Under the pieces are notes generated by a model. That model made no database searches. It was not told where the DNA came from and saw nothing but the letters and a program-made list of their open reading frames with translations. Of a stretch of 64,000 nucleotides of DNA, positions 21,601-34,504 are shown one piece after another. A program made the translations under genes and the position numbers. Every line of letters begins with the position of its first letter. Position 1 is the stretch's first letter. The stretch covers positions 19,587,021 through 19,651,020 of the forward strand of contig CM030718.1 in assembly GCA_017979445.1 (NCBI GenBank). Reading direction: 5' to 3'. Source of the DNA: Akebia trifoliata (Eukaryota; Streptophyta; Magnoliopsida; Ranunculales; Lardizabalaceae).

Positions 21601-22785
21601 TTATAGTACACGCTTTGCTTACTTAGCATAAAAAAATATAGGCATCATTGATCACCATTAGATTTTATATTTAAAAGTCAGAATTATGTGTTTTTCCACG
21701 AATCATTTTCATGAGTGACCTAATCCTTTCTAGTGACTCAAGAAAACATGAAATCCAACTATTAGGTTTTGTTCATATCTCGATAATACTTAGTTCAAAG
21801 ACAAATCTCAATAGTTGGTGGAATGATTTTTATAAGTGATAACCCTCAAGATTCATATCAAATATGATGATGGTCGTATGACTAACTCCAATCACTGTTC
21901 CATCAGCTTCATTATCTGGATGAGACATTAGTGTGATGTTTGCCAAATAAACTCTGAAATTTCAAGTCAGATTAGTTATGGAGAGAGTAAATGAAGAAGT
22001 CAACAAAGAAGTAAATAGGGCAAAAAATTATTATCATTTTCGAATGGCCCCTTTACCTATTGCAATCTTGTATTTATAAGCATATCTAAAATAATAGGTG
22101 TCATGTTCTACGGTTGATGACATTATTTTACATGGATTTAGGCATGAAATCATTAAATGTAGTAAAACTAGTTTTCTGACATGGGAAAGTTCTTAATCGA
22201 TTATTGATAAGCTCACGCATGTATTTTTTTTTCTTGTTTATGAAATATATGAATAACCACAAGATAGTGCGTGTAGTAGTGTTGTCTTATTTGGTAGGTG
22301 TGAATTTATTATGTGTTGTAGATACCACATTTTGTTTTAGCTTGATTAGGACAAGTATTTCATTCAGGATAATACAATTGAGGATACTACTTTTTCCCTT
22401 TAATTATAGAAGGACATGAGTTTCCTCTGATTATACAAATATACTAGAAACACGTGTCTTCTTAGTATAGAATATAATCCAGAAACTTTGACATATACTG
22501 CGAAAACAACAAGGAAACTCAGACACGTTTAAACGGTGAAGAATGTGACAAATAACTAAAGGTCCTGCCTCCTAATTTCTTAGAAAGGATTGACTAAAGG
22601 TCAAGCAAAGGAAAGCTAAGCGAAATACCGCCAACCATTTCTTAAGAAGGGTTATTGCTTCCTGATATCAACTCGAAGATTTCTTATAAATCAAGGACTC
22701 CATTTCAGTTCTTCTAATACATAATAAAGAACCATCCACCTTATCCAATACGTATCGCCCAAAGATTAATCATAAAATTGACATT

Positions 22786-22989
22786 ATGATGCAAAATAAG
22801 ATGAGACAAATCAGACAACTTTGTCTCACACTCTTTGTCTTATTGTTCATCTTCTTCCTCTCACTGCTCCACCAGTGTACTAACTTAATCATCAAAATTT
22901 CCTTCGTAGGCGTGAAACCAGTTTCCTATCTTCTTTCCTTTTCTCCTTCTTGCACACATGTGGCAAATAACTTGTTAAGAGATTTTTAG
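22786..22989 (+). CDS. Short frame with signal-peptide-like start (unit 1, first copy)
   Basis: 67 codons. After MRQIRQ comes a hydrophobic run (LCLTLFVLLFIFFLSLLHQ), which looks like a signal peptide or signal anchor, then CTNLIIK. A very similar start occurs in the unit 3 copy at 43660 (MQQIRQ, then FCLTLFVLLFIFF), and a diverged one near 23280. Conservation of the hydrophobic run in diverged copies is suggestive, but all copies lie in a duplicated repeat and no peptide family is recognised. It may be the first exon of a lost small secreted protein gene. Confidence 0.3.
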   Translation: MMQNKMRQIRQLCLTLFVLLFIFFLSLLHQCTNLIIKISFVGVKPVSYLLSFSPSCTHVANNLLRDF

Positions 22990-23276
22990 CAACCGAGGAT
23001 CATCAAATGTTTAGTTGCTTGGTAGTTTTGTAATACCAAGGAAGTATTAATTTTGTAGAAAGGATTATGAATAAAGTCGACCAAATCGAAGCTAAGAGAA
23101 ATAGCTCCAAGCAGTTCTTAAGAAGGATTGTTGCCTCCTCATATCAACTTGATAGTTTCTAATAAATCAAGGACTCCATTTCAATTCTTCGGATACATAA
23201 TAAATAACCATCCACCTTAGGCACTACGCATCACCCAAAGATTAATCATAAACTCAAAATTATAATGCAAAATTAG

Positions 23277-23522
23277 ATGCGAAAAATAAGATAACTTCAT
23301 CTCAGACTTTGTCTTATTGTGCATTTTCTTCCTCTTACTGCACCACTAGTGTACGAATTTAATCATCAGAATTTCCTTCATAAGCACAAGACCGGTTTCC
23401 TATCTTCTTTCCTTTTATCCTTCTTGCACACATTAGGAATATTTGAACCCTTCAACTATGACCTAAAGCAACCTCTTGACGAAGATGAAGATCAAGGTAT
23501 TCCTAGTCAGTTGCTCCAGTGA
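23277..23522 (+). pseudogene. Diverged second copy of the signal-peptide-like frame with acidic tail
   Basis: An internal duplication within unit 1 repeats 22620-22990 as about 23080-23530. The hydrophobic segment is broken here, but the frame continues into a tail reading IFEPFNYDLKQPLDEDEDQG and ends at TGA (23520). The same tail at 43810-43910 in unit 3 reads FEPLNLDLK...DEDDDHVIPNQLLQ after frame adjustment. Function unknown. Confidence 0.3.
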
Positions 23523-24263
23523 TTAGCATATGTGTATATATATATATTATTCTTGATCTCGAGGAATTAGTTGATAAAAAAAACTCCACACGAACTATAA
23601 ATTGTATATAAATAATTATAATTCAATAGTTGCACTTTAGTTGAAGTTATGTAGTTTTGAGCTATTAGTTGAATCATAAATAAAACTAAGTACTTCTTTC
23701 GTACATTTTATTATAATAACTATTTTATAATAAAAAGTACTTTTTTTTTTTTTTGTTATGATCGGCTGCACGTACTAACCACCCTGCATGTGTACAACAA
23801 TAAAATATAGTAACTTTATGTGGAGGGGCATATAGAAAATATATATTTAAAATTGAAAGCTTTGGTAATTGATTTCACATATACATTTATTCATATATAA
23901 TTTTAATAATTGGTATGGATATTTATTCAAAAAGTTATTTGTTATACACATCTATTAGATATTTGAATCGTGTAAAGGATTAATTAATTCATAATTATGA
24001 ATATCTTTCGCTTAAAATCAGAATGTTACTCTTAAATTACTAATCCCAAGGGGATATTTTTGGAATCTAAAAGTGGTCGAAAATTTCTATATCTCCACAA
24101 TCAGGTTTTTGTTATAATTTTATGTAAAAAATAACTCATGGAAGAATACATGATCTAGACTATTAAAATACTAATATACAATTTTCAAAACTTATTCAAA
24201 TAGTCATTCGTTTTTTCACAATCATTTTTCATATGTATACCCACAAGTACGGGTTCGCGCCCC

Positions 24264-24925
24264 CACGATCTCATAGGGATGTTAGCATTCTCCAAGACTT
24301 TTATTTTTCAGATAATACCCCTACCTTTTTTTTTCTTTTACTAAAAAAGATAAGGGTATATTTGTCTTTTTTAAATAATAAATAATTGTCTCTCACATAA
24401 TAAATACTAAGGGTATTTAATCTTTAGAATTAAATGTCTTGCTTGCAATAAATGATTTCGCAATCAAAGCAAACAAGCATTTATAATGTTAAAGACCAAC
24501 ATATCCCTATTTTTTTACTAAAAGATAAAATGAATAAGAGTATTATTGAAAAATAAAAGTGTTGGAGAATGCTAATGTCCATGACCTCATGGGGATGTTA
24601 GCATTCTCTACCACACTTTTTCAAATAATATTCTTGCTTATTTCGTCTTTTAGTGAAAAAGAAAGGGGTATGTTGGTCTTCGACATAATAAATGCTTATT
24701 TGTATTGATTGCAAAAGAATTTACTATAAACAAGACATTTAAATCTAAAGACTAAATACCCTCAACATTTATTATATAAAAGACAAATATTTATTATGTA
24801 AAAGACCAACATACCATTATCTTTTCACTAAAAGACAAAGTAGGTAGAGTATTATTAGGAAAAAAAAATGTGGTGAAAAATGGTAACGTCCCCATAAGGT
24901 CTTTGACATTACCATTACCCATCTA
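24264..24925. mobile_element. Dimeric MITE sharing a central terminal repeat (unit 1)
   Basis: Terminal-repeat sequence GGGGATGTTAGCATTCTC occurs at the left (about 24277), in both orientations in the centre (24555-24610: GAGAATGCTAATGTCC then GGGGATGTTAGCATTCTC) and inverted at the right (GGTAACGTCCCC, 24870-24900). Two AT-rich interiors of about 280 bp lie between. The same dimer is at 44521-45190. Confidence 0.75.
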
Positions 24926-25552
24926 TATATATAAGTGATATATGATTTTCTTGAAGTTGTGGGATATTGAGTTAATTAGTTCTATTTCTCCCAAGTTATG
25001 ACTAAGTTAATTGATCCATTTTAACATATATTATCTAAATTACAACATATTTTGGATCTCTCATCATTAATTGATTGTATAAGATTTGATGCAAGCATAG
25101 TTAGTATTTAAAAATCATATATGATTATTTTGAATAAACTGTGAAAGGTCTTGTAAGTAATTTTTATTTATTTTAGGGTAATGTGTGTTTTTATAAATTT
25201 ATTATATTAATTACTTATATTGAAAAATATAGGAATTTACAAGAAGAATTCAATGGAGTTGATATAAAATTGTGATTTATGATTTAAATATCTAATTGAT
25301 AAGATTTGTTTTGATGAATAAGATTAAAATTAAACTTAAGTTTTTATTTGTAACCAAACACTAAATTTGTATTTTATAATTTGAGTTGAATTGTACATCA
25401 AATTATATCTGATTGATCGACATGCTTGTTTTTTATGAGATCGGTAACTTGATGATGACAAGCATCCAACTATATTAGTATGCATGGTCTTTAATGAAGA
25501 AGTCATGACTGATAAACCTAAATGAGGATATCCATGATGCAAGGAGTTTGTG

Positions 25553-26785
25553 TTGGTATGGATGGTGTGTAATAAGGGTCTAGAAAGTGGTTTTTAAAAC
25601 CCTAATTACATAGGCTTTACAGGTAAATCATACACTAAATCTTCTAATTATATATAATTTATTGTTAGTCCATATTTATTATTGATTTCAATTAAATTAT
25701 GTATTTCAGACCTAATAGAAGTTATTTGTGTAACAGGAGAAAGTCGTAAAGTTTTCAGACGAATTAGAAAAATCTGAAGATTTCACTACGATTTATGATC
25801 CGAAACAAGACCAATGACGAAAATACAGGCCCATTGGGTCCACATAGACCGCGACGCCTTAGTCAACTTCAGTTGCGTGGTGGTGTATATGGATAATCCT
25901 TGAGATTTGTGCAGGAGTTTGACGACTACAAATACTTCGTATTACAGTAGGATTTTGAAGTTATTTTTTTTATGGAAGGTTTCTAAACCTTAGAAACCCT
26001 AATCTGATCTTTATAAATAGGAGACCGGGGCAAAAAATATATATTTAGATATATTGATCATCTCTACAATTAGAGTTAGAGAATTAGGGTTTTTTCTATT
26101 CTTTCTTTCTTGGTTTCAAGCTTTGTAAGGAAATATTGTCAGTTTCAGATCAAGATCAATAAAAAAAGATCACTTCTCCATCTTTCTCATCTCCTTTCTC
26201 TATTTTATTTTCTTTTAATTTGTTAATTTGTTGATTTCTTGGTTTTAAGCTTTTTAAGGAGATACTGTTAGTTTTAATTTGTTATTTCATCATATGTTTT
26301 AATGTTTAATGTGGAAAGTTTTTAAATAAGGATTATTGGGTTGAGATTTAATTTCCTAATTTAGATGGCTTATTCTTAGATAAGCTCAAGCTAAGCCATG
26401 TTTGATGAAGAATATTAAATTCAAACCCTTTAATTTCTTCTTATTAATTTATTTACCATCTTTGAATTTACATTTTGGAATTTAACCGCTCCATCATCTG
26501 GTCCTTCGACATTAGTTTTGTTGAGAAAACTGAGACAAGCAAGGACAAATTAATCTAAGGGAGGGATTAGCTCAGGTGAATTTGACTAATTCAAGAAGTT
26601 ACATTGCAGATTTATTTTCCCTTTTAGTTTACTTTAAATTTCTTCTTAAAAACTATTTTAATTTGTTACCTTCAAATCCCAATCGGTTTTGAGTTGAAAG
26701 AATTGCAGGATCAACATTGTCTCTGTGGATCGATCCTTACTTGCCAAGATTTACTTTTTATTCATTATTTTATCATCAATCTACA
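25553..26785 (-). mobile_element. LTR-like element, minus orientation
   Basis: Reverse-complement relative of 27157-28398 over about 1.2 kb. The right end ...TCATCAATCTACA is the inverted start TGTAGATTGATGA of the partner. It interrupts unit 2 between AAGGAGTTTGTGT and AGTTTCTTGAGCC, which are about 25 bp apart in units 1 and 3. No coding domain is present, which fits a solo LTR. Exact left end approximate. Confidence 0.65.
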
Positions 26786-27156
26786 ATTAACATTATAGTT
26801 TCTTGAGCCTCCTCACTCATTAATATAATTTGGTCAGTCAATGAATCTCTTTTACAATCATGGTTTCATACCATTTTTCTCATCTCATCTTGGCATCCAT
26901 CAAGATTAACCTGATGCCCGGATACTAATTTGATGCAAAATCAAATTTCAGTTATCCAGTAAGTTTCGATTATACCAAGAATATAGATAAATAACAATTT
27001 ATTAGATGTTGGTTGATAAGGATGAGTATTTTTTTGATTGAAATCATTAAGTTACGTATAAATCCCCACCATTAGATTTCGCTTTTAATATTTGGGATCA
27101 TGTGTTTTTTTCACGAGTCACTTAATCCATTCTAATGACTCATGAAAATTATTCGA

Positions 27157-28398
27157 TGTAGATTGATGATAAGATAATGAAAAAAAAAAAATCTTGACAA
27201 GTAAGGATTGATCCACATGGACAACGTTGATCCAGTGATTCTTTCAACTTAAATTGATTGGAATTCGAAGGTAACAAATTAAAATAGTTTTTAAGCAAAA
27301 ATCTAAACTAAACTAAAATGGAATATAGAAACTATGAAAGAAAGAGTAGATCAATTAAATGCATCATATGATTAATCTTAAATAAAACAAGTATTGAATC
27401 CTTTTTATCTCAATCTATTCAGAAAAAACTAATGCTTGTAGGTCGAAAAAATGAATCTGATTTAGCACCAATAATAATCAAAGATTATGCTTCCCTTTTA
27501 AAGAAATAAATATTAAAATTTTAAATCAAACCATCGAAAACTAAGCATGATTTAACTTGACCTTATCTAAGATTAAACTATCAGACTTATGATAATTTAA
27601 AATAATTTTTAATAATCACTAATCAAAAGTGAAACACATAAGAATATAAATCAATATGGATTCATATGCAAGTTTTAATTAAAACAATCATTTGGCTTCA
27701 TTGACCTCTCTAACGGAGGTTTAGCCCAGAAACATCACAAGAACAATAAAATAAATTAATAAATAAATAAATAAGAGAGATGAGAGAAAAAAAATTATCA
27801 TCTTTTATTGATCTTGTTCTGAAACTTGCAACGTCTCCTTACAATTTTGAAACTAAGAAAGAAAAAAAGAAAATATGAATATCTAAAACCAAAAGAACAG
27901 AAGAAGAGAGGTTGATCTCAAAGGAGATGAGATGAGATTTGGCTCTCGTCTGATCTCTTATATATAGAGACTAGGTTAGGGTTTTCTAGGGTTTGAAAGC
28001 ATTTCTTAAATAAAATAACTTCAAAACCCTAGTTCAATATGAAGTATCTTTAGTCGTCAAACTTTTGTGCAAATCTCGAAGAATTCATGCTCTATTCATA
28101 GTGCCGCCCTACCCAACCTGAGCACCACGGTCCATCTGGGCCCAATTGGTCTGTCTTGGCTAGTTAACTTTGTTCGGATTCTAAATCGCACTGAATTCTT
28201 TGAATTTTCAGATTTATTTATGAAAATTTGTGACTTTTTCCTGTTACACGAAAATAATAGTAATTAGTTAAAAAATACATCATTTTATTAGAATTAATAA
28301 TTATTATGGACTACCAAGGAATTATATCTAATCGAAGGATTTAGTATATAATCTATGTAAATAGGGCTCTAGAAACCACTTTCTAAACCCTAATAAAA
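27157..28398 (+). mobile_element. LTR-like element, plus orientation, partner of 25553-26785
   Basis: Begins TGTAGATTGATGA. Contains the GATTGATCCACATGGACAACG block that mirrors GTGGATCGATCC in the partner, and a TATA-like TATATATAG at about 27960. Ends near TAGAAACCACTTTCTAAACC. Insertion in the unit lies between GACTCATGAAAA and CCCAACTATT. Opposite orientation to its partner shows two separate insertions or an inversion. Confidence 0.65.
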
Positions 28399-30076
28399 AA
28401 CCTGAAACCCAACTATTGGATTTTAGTATATCTAGATAATACTTATCTCAAGGATAAATCTCAATAGTCACAATAATCAAGGTTCATATTAGATGTAATG
28501 ACAGGTGTCATGTTTTGGGTTGACAACATGCGATCTTACATGGAATTAGTTATGAAATTATTAAATGAAAAGCTAATTTTCTAACATAGGAGTATTCTTG
28601 AATTAGCAATTGATAAGCCCATGCCCATATCTTCTTTTGTATAAGAATATATGAATAATCATAAGATAGTGTGTATAGTGTTGTCTTATATCAATCCAAC
28701 AAGGGAGTTCAATAAAGTATAAATGGTCGAGAATATAGCAGATAACGAAATCGAGGGCTTTTAGCAATCAAGAATCATCAAACACCTAGTTATTCAATCA
28801 TAGTGTAAAATTGAGGAAATACTAATTTTGTAAAATGATTATGATTAAAGGCTGAGCATGTCCAAACCAAGAGAAATATCGTCAAACAGTTCTTAAGAAA
28901 GGGTCCCTCGCTATTGATATTAGCTTAACAGTTTGGGATAGATTGAGAACTCAATTTTAGTTATTTTGGTATTTAATAAAGAACTATTCACTTTAGAAAA
29001 TATGTATCACACGAAGATTGATCATAAGCTAAGAGTTTTGTTAGAAAATAGTAAGAAATAATATAAAACTGATTTGGCCTCTGTCAAATCAAATCATTTT
29101 TATTAAAAATGTTAGCATTAAATAAGATATAGATTAGTGTTTATCAGAAAGATAGAAATGAAACGTTCCTTGTCAACCCGCCCCCTAAATCAAAATAATG
29201 TCTCATACTATGCATTTTATGATTTGAGAATCTTAAACCTTAAATTCTAAGTGTAAGCACTTAATGTGATGGACACATATAATGCACTTCAAGTGTTTCT
29301 CAGCTACCCAACTATCCATCTTATTGTACACTTGGCTAATTCATGTGGTGACACATGTCTTCCAACATTTGCTTATAAAATAAAACCAAAGACTAAACGA
29401 GGGATTCAGGATTTCCCTACTCTTTGTCATTGTTCATCTTCTTCCTTTTATTCTTCTACCCATTGGCAGGCATCACACTAGTGTCTCACCTTTTTCCTTA
29501 TTTTATTTTAGCTAAGAGTCAAAATATTTTGAAGTCGTCAATCTCTACTTGAACCAACCTCAAGTATGAGATAATTGATTATTATGATTTATATGATATA
29601 TACTTCAAGATTTTTTTTTTTTTGGTATTTATTGAAAAAGATATTTGTTTTACATCTCTATACGGGATTTGAATCATGCCAATGATTAATTAATTTATAA
29701 ATTTGAATATCTTGATATTAAAATCTCAATGTTAGTCTTAAATTATTGATTCCGAGTAGACATATGTCTGGACCTAATAGTAATCTAAAATGTTATCCAA
29801 AGGGGGGTTTCCTACTATGAGGATTTGTGAAAAATAACTCATGAAAAAATAATGTTTCACAAACTCTTTGGGAGACTAATAGATACAAAAAATTAGTCTA
29901 ATTTTATGGTGTCTTAATGTTTTGATATCAAATTGGAGAATGTTTTTCATGGATTTTGTAATGTATATATGTGGGTGGGTGGTAAGCCTCAAATCCATGA
30001 TTTTGGAACTTTGTTGATTTTATTGTTTATTATTTAAGAAATAGTAATATTTTTAAAATTATCGAAAGCAATCTAT

Positions 30077-30239
30077 AACATCGGACTATTTAATATTTTT
30101 TAAAAATAATTGGACAATAAAGTCTTAATTTTCTGTAATAATACATAAAATGTGCTCTCTTTTTTTTAACATTTGATTGTCCAATGATTTATCTCTAGAA
30201 TTGTTAAGATGAAGTTAAAAAATTGGACAGTCAAATGTT
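30077..30239. mobile_element. MITE with AACATTGGACT ends (unit 3)
   Basis: Copy of the element at 20145-20303 in the equivalent position, with one change in each terminal repeat. Confidence 0.65.
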
Positions 30240-31261
30240 TTAAATCATTATTTATTTATTTATAATTTTAAGAAATTTCATATTTTTTTAGTAACAAACA
30301 ATAAAATCATTGTTGTTTTGATAATTGTTCTTTTTAAAGAATGCTAGAATGTACTCACTATAATTCCTAGCATTTAAGAATTTATTTGGGAAACGAATGC
30401 CTTTGGATTGAAATTATAATTTGATATTGTTAAAGACATGGCTTCCTTAAAGTTGCTTTTCACTTCCAGTGTTTTGGGAAAGTTGACTAATGTAAAGTTA
30501 TAACATTATCTTATGATAGTGTCAAGATTAATAAAAATATCAAAATGTCACACACAAAAAAAAAGTTATTTCTCAAATGCACCCAATAGCTCATTTGATA
30601 GTGTGATTTTAACTGGTTTCCCAGACTTTTGTTCATGTGACATTTTATTGCTTGTTTTAGTTTAATTGAATTAATAGATAAAATCCTAGTTCTTTTTTCT
30701 AATGATGAGCGAAAGCAACCCAAGTGTAGAGGGTTGGGACCCATTTTATTGATGGGTCTGACCTAACCAATAAGATTTTGTTATAATGTTGTTGATGCAT
30801 CCAACCACGTAGGCTGACAAACTCTTTTTTAGTTGGCAAGCCTGTTTTAGCGTCAAACCGTATAATCATGCATGGGCTTTTATGAAGAAGCCATGACTAA
30901 TAAACCTAGATAATGACGATATCCATAATGCAAGGAGTTTGTGTATGAGGGAAAAAATGACACGTGGTGTAGTTTCTTTAGCTTCTTCACTCATGAATGT
31001 AATTTTAGCCACTTAATGGACCTACTCTTCAATCATGGTTCAAAACCATGTTTCTCATCTCATGTTGGCATCCATGGAGATCAAGTTGATGCTTTGATAT
31101 TGATTTATGCAAAATTGATTTTTTTTAAAATATATATAGATAAAAATCAAGTTTCAATTATCTAGCAACTTCCGATTACACCAAGAACATACACCAATAA
31201 CAATCTAATACATGCAAGTCAATAAGTAAATGTATTATCAATATAGCTATCATTAAAAACT

Positions 31262-31473
31262 GGTTGTCTATTGGCCAATGGAGAATAATTCACACTTGGA
31301 GGGAGAAGAACTTAGTGGTCGATACTCTAGAAAAGCTTGCTGTAATAAATCAGCAATCTTTCATTTTTGATAATGCTATTAGTCTTCCTCAGATAGTTTG
31401 TAAATGTCTAGTTGGAGATAAACTTGTATTACCGCAGTTCAGAACTGCAAATAAAGAAGATTCCCCTTTGTAA
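31262..31473 (+). pseudogene. RNase H-like remnant (unit 3 copy)
   Basis: Frame of 70 codons reading QWRIIHTWREKNLVVDTLEK then LAVINQQ. The HTWRE-N-V-D-L-KLA pattern is that of the last helix region of plant retroelement RNase H domains, without the other catalytic segments. It is open to a TAA, unlike the unit 1 copy. It is probably a fragment of a LINE or of a domesticated RNase H gene; too short to be an enzyme. Confidence 0.45.
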
Positions 31474-34400
31474 ATTTTTTGTTTATAATACACACTTTGC
31501 TTACTTAGCATAAAAACTATAGGTATCATTGATCACCATTAGATTTTATATTAAAAGTCAAGATTATGCAATTTTCCACGAGTCCTTTCATGAGTCACCT
31601 GATCCTTTCTAATGATTCAAGAAAACATGAAATCCAACTATTAGGTTTTGTTCATATCTTGATAATACTTATTTCAAAGACAAATCTAAATAGTTGATGG
31701 GATGATTTTTTTTTAAGTTACAGCCCTCAAGATTCATATCAAATATGATGACGGTATTTAGACTAACTTTGATCACTCTTCCAGCTGCTTCATAATCTGG
31801 ATGAGACATTAGTGTGATGTCTACCCAATAAACTCTGATAATCAAGTCAAATTAATTATAGAGAGTAAATGAAGAAGTCAACATATAAGTTAATAGGGCA
31901 AAACTTCCTATCATGGCCCCTTACCTTTTGCAAACTGATATTTATAAACATATCTAAAATAATAGGTGTCATGTTCTAAGGTTGATGACATATTATTTTA
32001 CATGGATTTAGGCTTGAAATCATTGAATGCAAAACTAGTTTGTTGACATTGGAATGTTATTATTTGCCTATTGATAAGGTTATGCACGTATCTTTTCTTG
32101 TTCATGAATATATGATTAACCACAAAGTGTGTGTAGTGTTGTCTTATTTGGTAACTGTGAATTTATTATGCATTGTAGATACCACTTTTTCTTTTAGTTG
32201 GACAAGGACAAGTATTTCCTAAGAATAATACAGTTGAGGATACTACTTTTGCCCTTTAGTTATATGAGGACACTTATTTCCTCTGGATAATACAAATATT
32301 TTAAAAACACATGCCTTCTTAGTATAGAATACAATACAAAACCTTTTAACATATTGTAGTGACCGAATTCTCGAGATGGAATTGATTGGTCACATGATTT
32401 GGAGTCGCCACCATTCATTGAGTTAACTAGATGTGAATGGCCACCCGATTTTTTTTTTGAAATTAAAATCATTATTTTGGTGAGTTGACTCAATGAGAAT
32501 AATCTACATAGTTACCTACTTAACGTCACTCTATTTTTCGACTCACTATTTTTATTTATTAATTTTTTATATTACATGTTATGGATCATGCATCTTATCA
32601 AGATTTAAACAAATTATAAGTATTTTATCCATTGATGGTTCGTGAATTTCAGGCTCATGCTCTGGCACTACCGTTCATTCTCGCCCAATCAATTGATTGA
32701 TACTCATGATTTAACTAAATATGACTTGATTTATTGTGTGCATGTGTGGTTTTCCAAAGCTTATTTAAATTCTATCCAGCAATTAGCCTTTGAATTGCAA
32801 TCAATACTTCAACTAAGTCACAAACTCACTTCAAAACGTTGGACTTTCATGCAATTTAGTTAAACTAATCTGACTATCTCAAAAGATTTTCCTAGCCTTG
32901 CTAAAGATCAACGGCCCATGTGGATTTCCACATTAGCAATCTGCCATCACAACTTATTAGGTTTCATGGCAAATAAATACATAAATAAATAAACAAACTA
33001 AGATTATGAAAATTATATATTTTTTAAAGAATTTTTTTTTTTTCAACTTCAACCAAGCTATTGACAAATGGAAGGCTACCGAAACTTACAAATTTAAAAT
33101 TGATATTCAACAGTGAAAAGAAGAAGAAAAATAAAACCCCTTTAAATTTAGTCCATTATATTATATGGCATCAGATGAAAAATGTACTTTTCTTACAACC
33201 TTAATGAGATTTTAAATCTTGCTAAGGTTGGTTGAGCTCATATGGATGAGCACATGTGCAATCCAATACCACAGCCCTCTAGATTTTATGCAAAAACCTA
33301 GGTTTTAAAAAACAATTGAAAATAATCTATTTTTGAACTTTTTTTTTATCCAACTTCCTTTTTGTTTGAAAATTTTCAAAATCTTAGAATATTGTCCTTT
33401 GCATCCTTGTGACACTAGGTCATGCTTTCTGGATACCACAATGTGGGTTCAACAATTAGTAAGATTTGAAATCTCACTACCGAGTTACTGAGGCTAATTT
33501 AACTCTTCTACACGTCAATTAGCTACCAAATCACAGTAACAAGTGGGTTAGTTAACCCATAGTAAGTTTTAAGCTTGGATCAACAAAAAAAAGAAAAGAA
33601 AAAAAAATTTGAAAACTCGATAACCATTCCTGTACGAAACCAAATTTTTTTCTCCAATTTAATTGTTTTTTTCTTGCGACTATTGGGTCATCAATTGATT
33701 AAAATAAGATTTTCCACCAACATCAGATCATTGAATCAATTCAACTTTGACCTTTTTATTATTATTTTTTAAAACATTAGATTGAAATTAGGAAAATGGT
33801 TCATTTTTTAGTGTTAATCGGATCCAAAATGAATCGACGAGTCTTTTAAATGTATGACCTTTGAACACAAAATAATGAACTGACAATATTTTGAATCATA
33901 CATACAACCGAACAATAAGTAAAAAATTACACCAAATCCTTTCCCAAATCTAAACCAAAATGGTGAGTTGATAAAAAAAAACATTGCTGAAATGGCTTCA
34001 AACAATATTTGAGGCTCCAAAATAATTAGTTTAACACAGCCACCATATATGCAAGTAAAAATTTTCAATAAAGAGTCTCAAACGGTATGTGAATTCAATA
34101 TAATACTTCAATTTTTCTCGAAAACTCTATCTTCACCCTTGAAATCGAGCATTCCACAAAAGGATTCAATTAAAGCATAACTAATAGCAAGGTTTAATGG
34201 TTGGGTATTCTTACTAACCTTAATCTACTTGGAATCTGTTAAAAAAATAAATAATAAAATATATCCAATGCCAATAGAGATAGAGAAATGACTGCAGTAA
34301 TGCAATTTTTCTTTTAAGTTGTGGATAATGAGGAAGAAATAAAAGAAAAACGATATTAGAAGTAGATTGGAAAAAGATGTGACTGTAAATTGTTATTGAA

Positions 34401-34504
34401 AATGATGTGATGGAGAAAGAGCATGATGGGATAGAACTTGAGAGTAAAGAAAGGAGAGAGGGCTTGATAGGATAGAACTTGGGAGTAAAGAAAGAAGATA
34501 AATA

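Larger units (their letters stand above)
19920..25430 (+). repeat. Segmental repeat unit 1
   Basis: First and most complete copy of a unit repeated head to tail. Segments: kinase 3' flank (to 20930), a block with an RNase H remnant (to 21640), a block to 22480, a duplicated secreted-peptide-like block (22480-23560), and a block with a MITE dimer (to 25430). Colinear matches are found at 25430-29848, 29849-45700 and 45700-45821. Apart from the short frames listed separately, no gene is seen in it. Confidence 0.8.
25430..29848 (+). repeat. Segmental repeat unit 2 (interrupted)
   Basis: Starts directly at the second block of unit 1 (GATGATGACAAGCATC..., CATGACT-ATAAACC) without the kinase-flank block. 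It is interrupted by two opposed LTR-like elements (25553-26785, 27157-28398), and its RNase H and MITE-dimer portions are deleted. The secreted-peptide-like block is present in diverged form near 29266-29481, where a TATA-like TATAAAATAAAA occurs at about 29375. Confidence 0.75.
29849..32349 (+). repeat. Segmental repeat unit 3, first part
   Basis: Matches 19920-22480: AACAAACTCTTTG-like start, GGTGTCTTAATGTTTTGATA block, the AACATT-type MITE, the RNase H remnant and the TAGTATAGAATACAAT block, in order. It continues after two insertions at 35583-35716 and 43400-45700. The match begins just inside the kinase 3' flank; the coding region of the kinase is not present. Confidence 0.85.
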
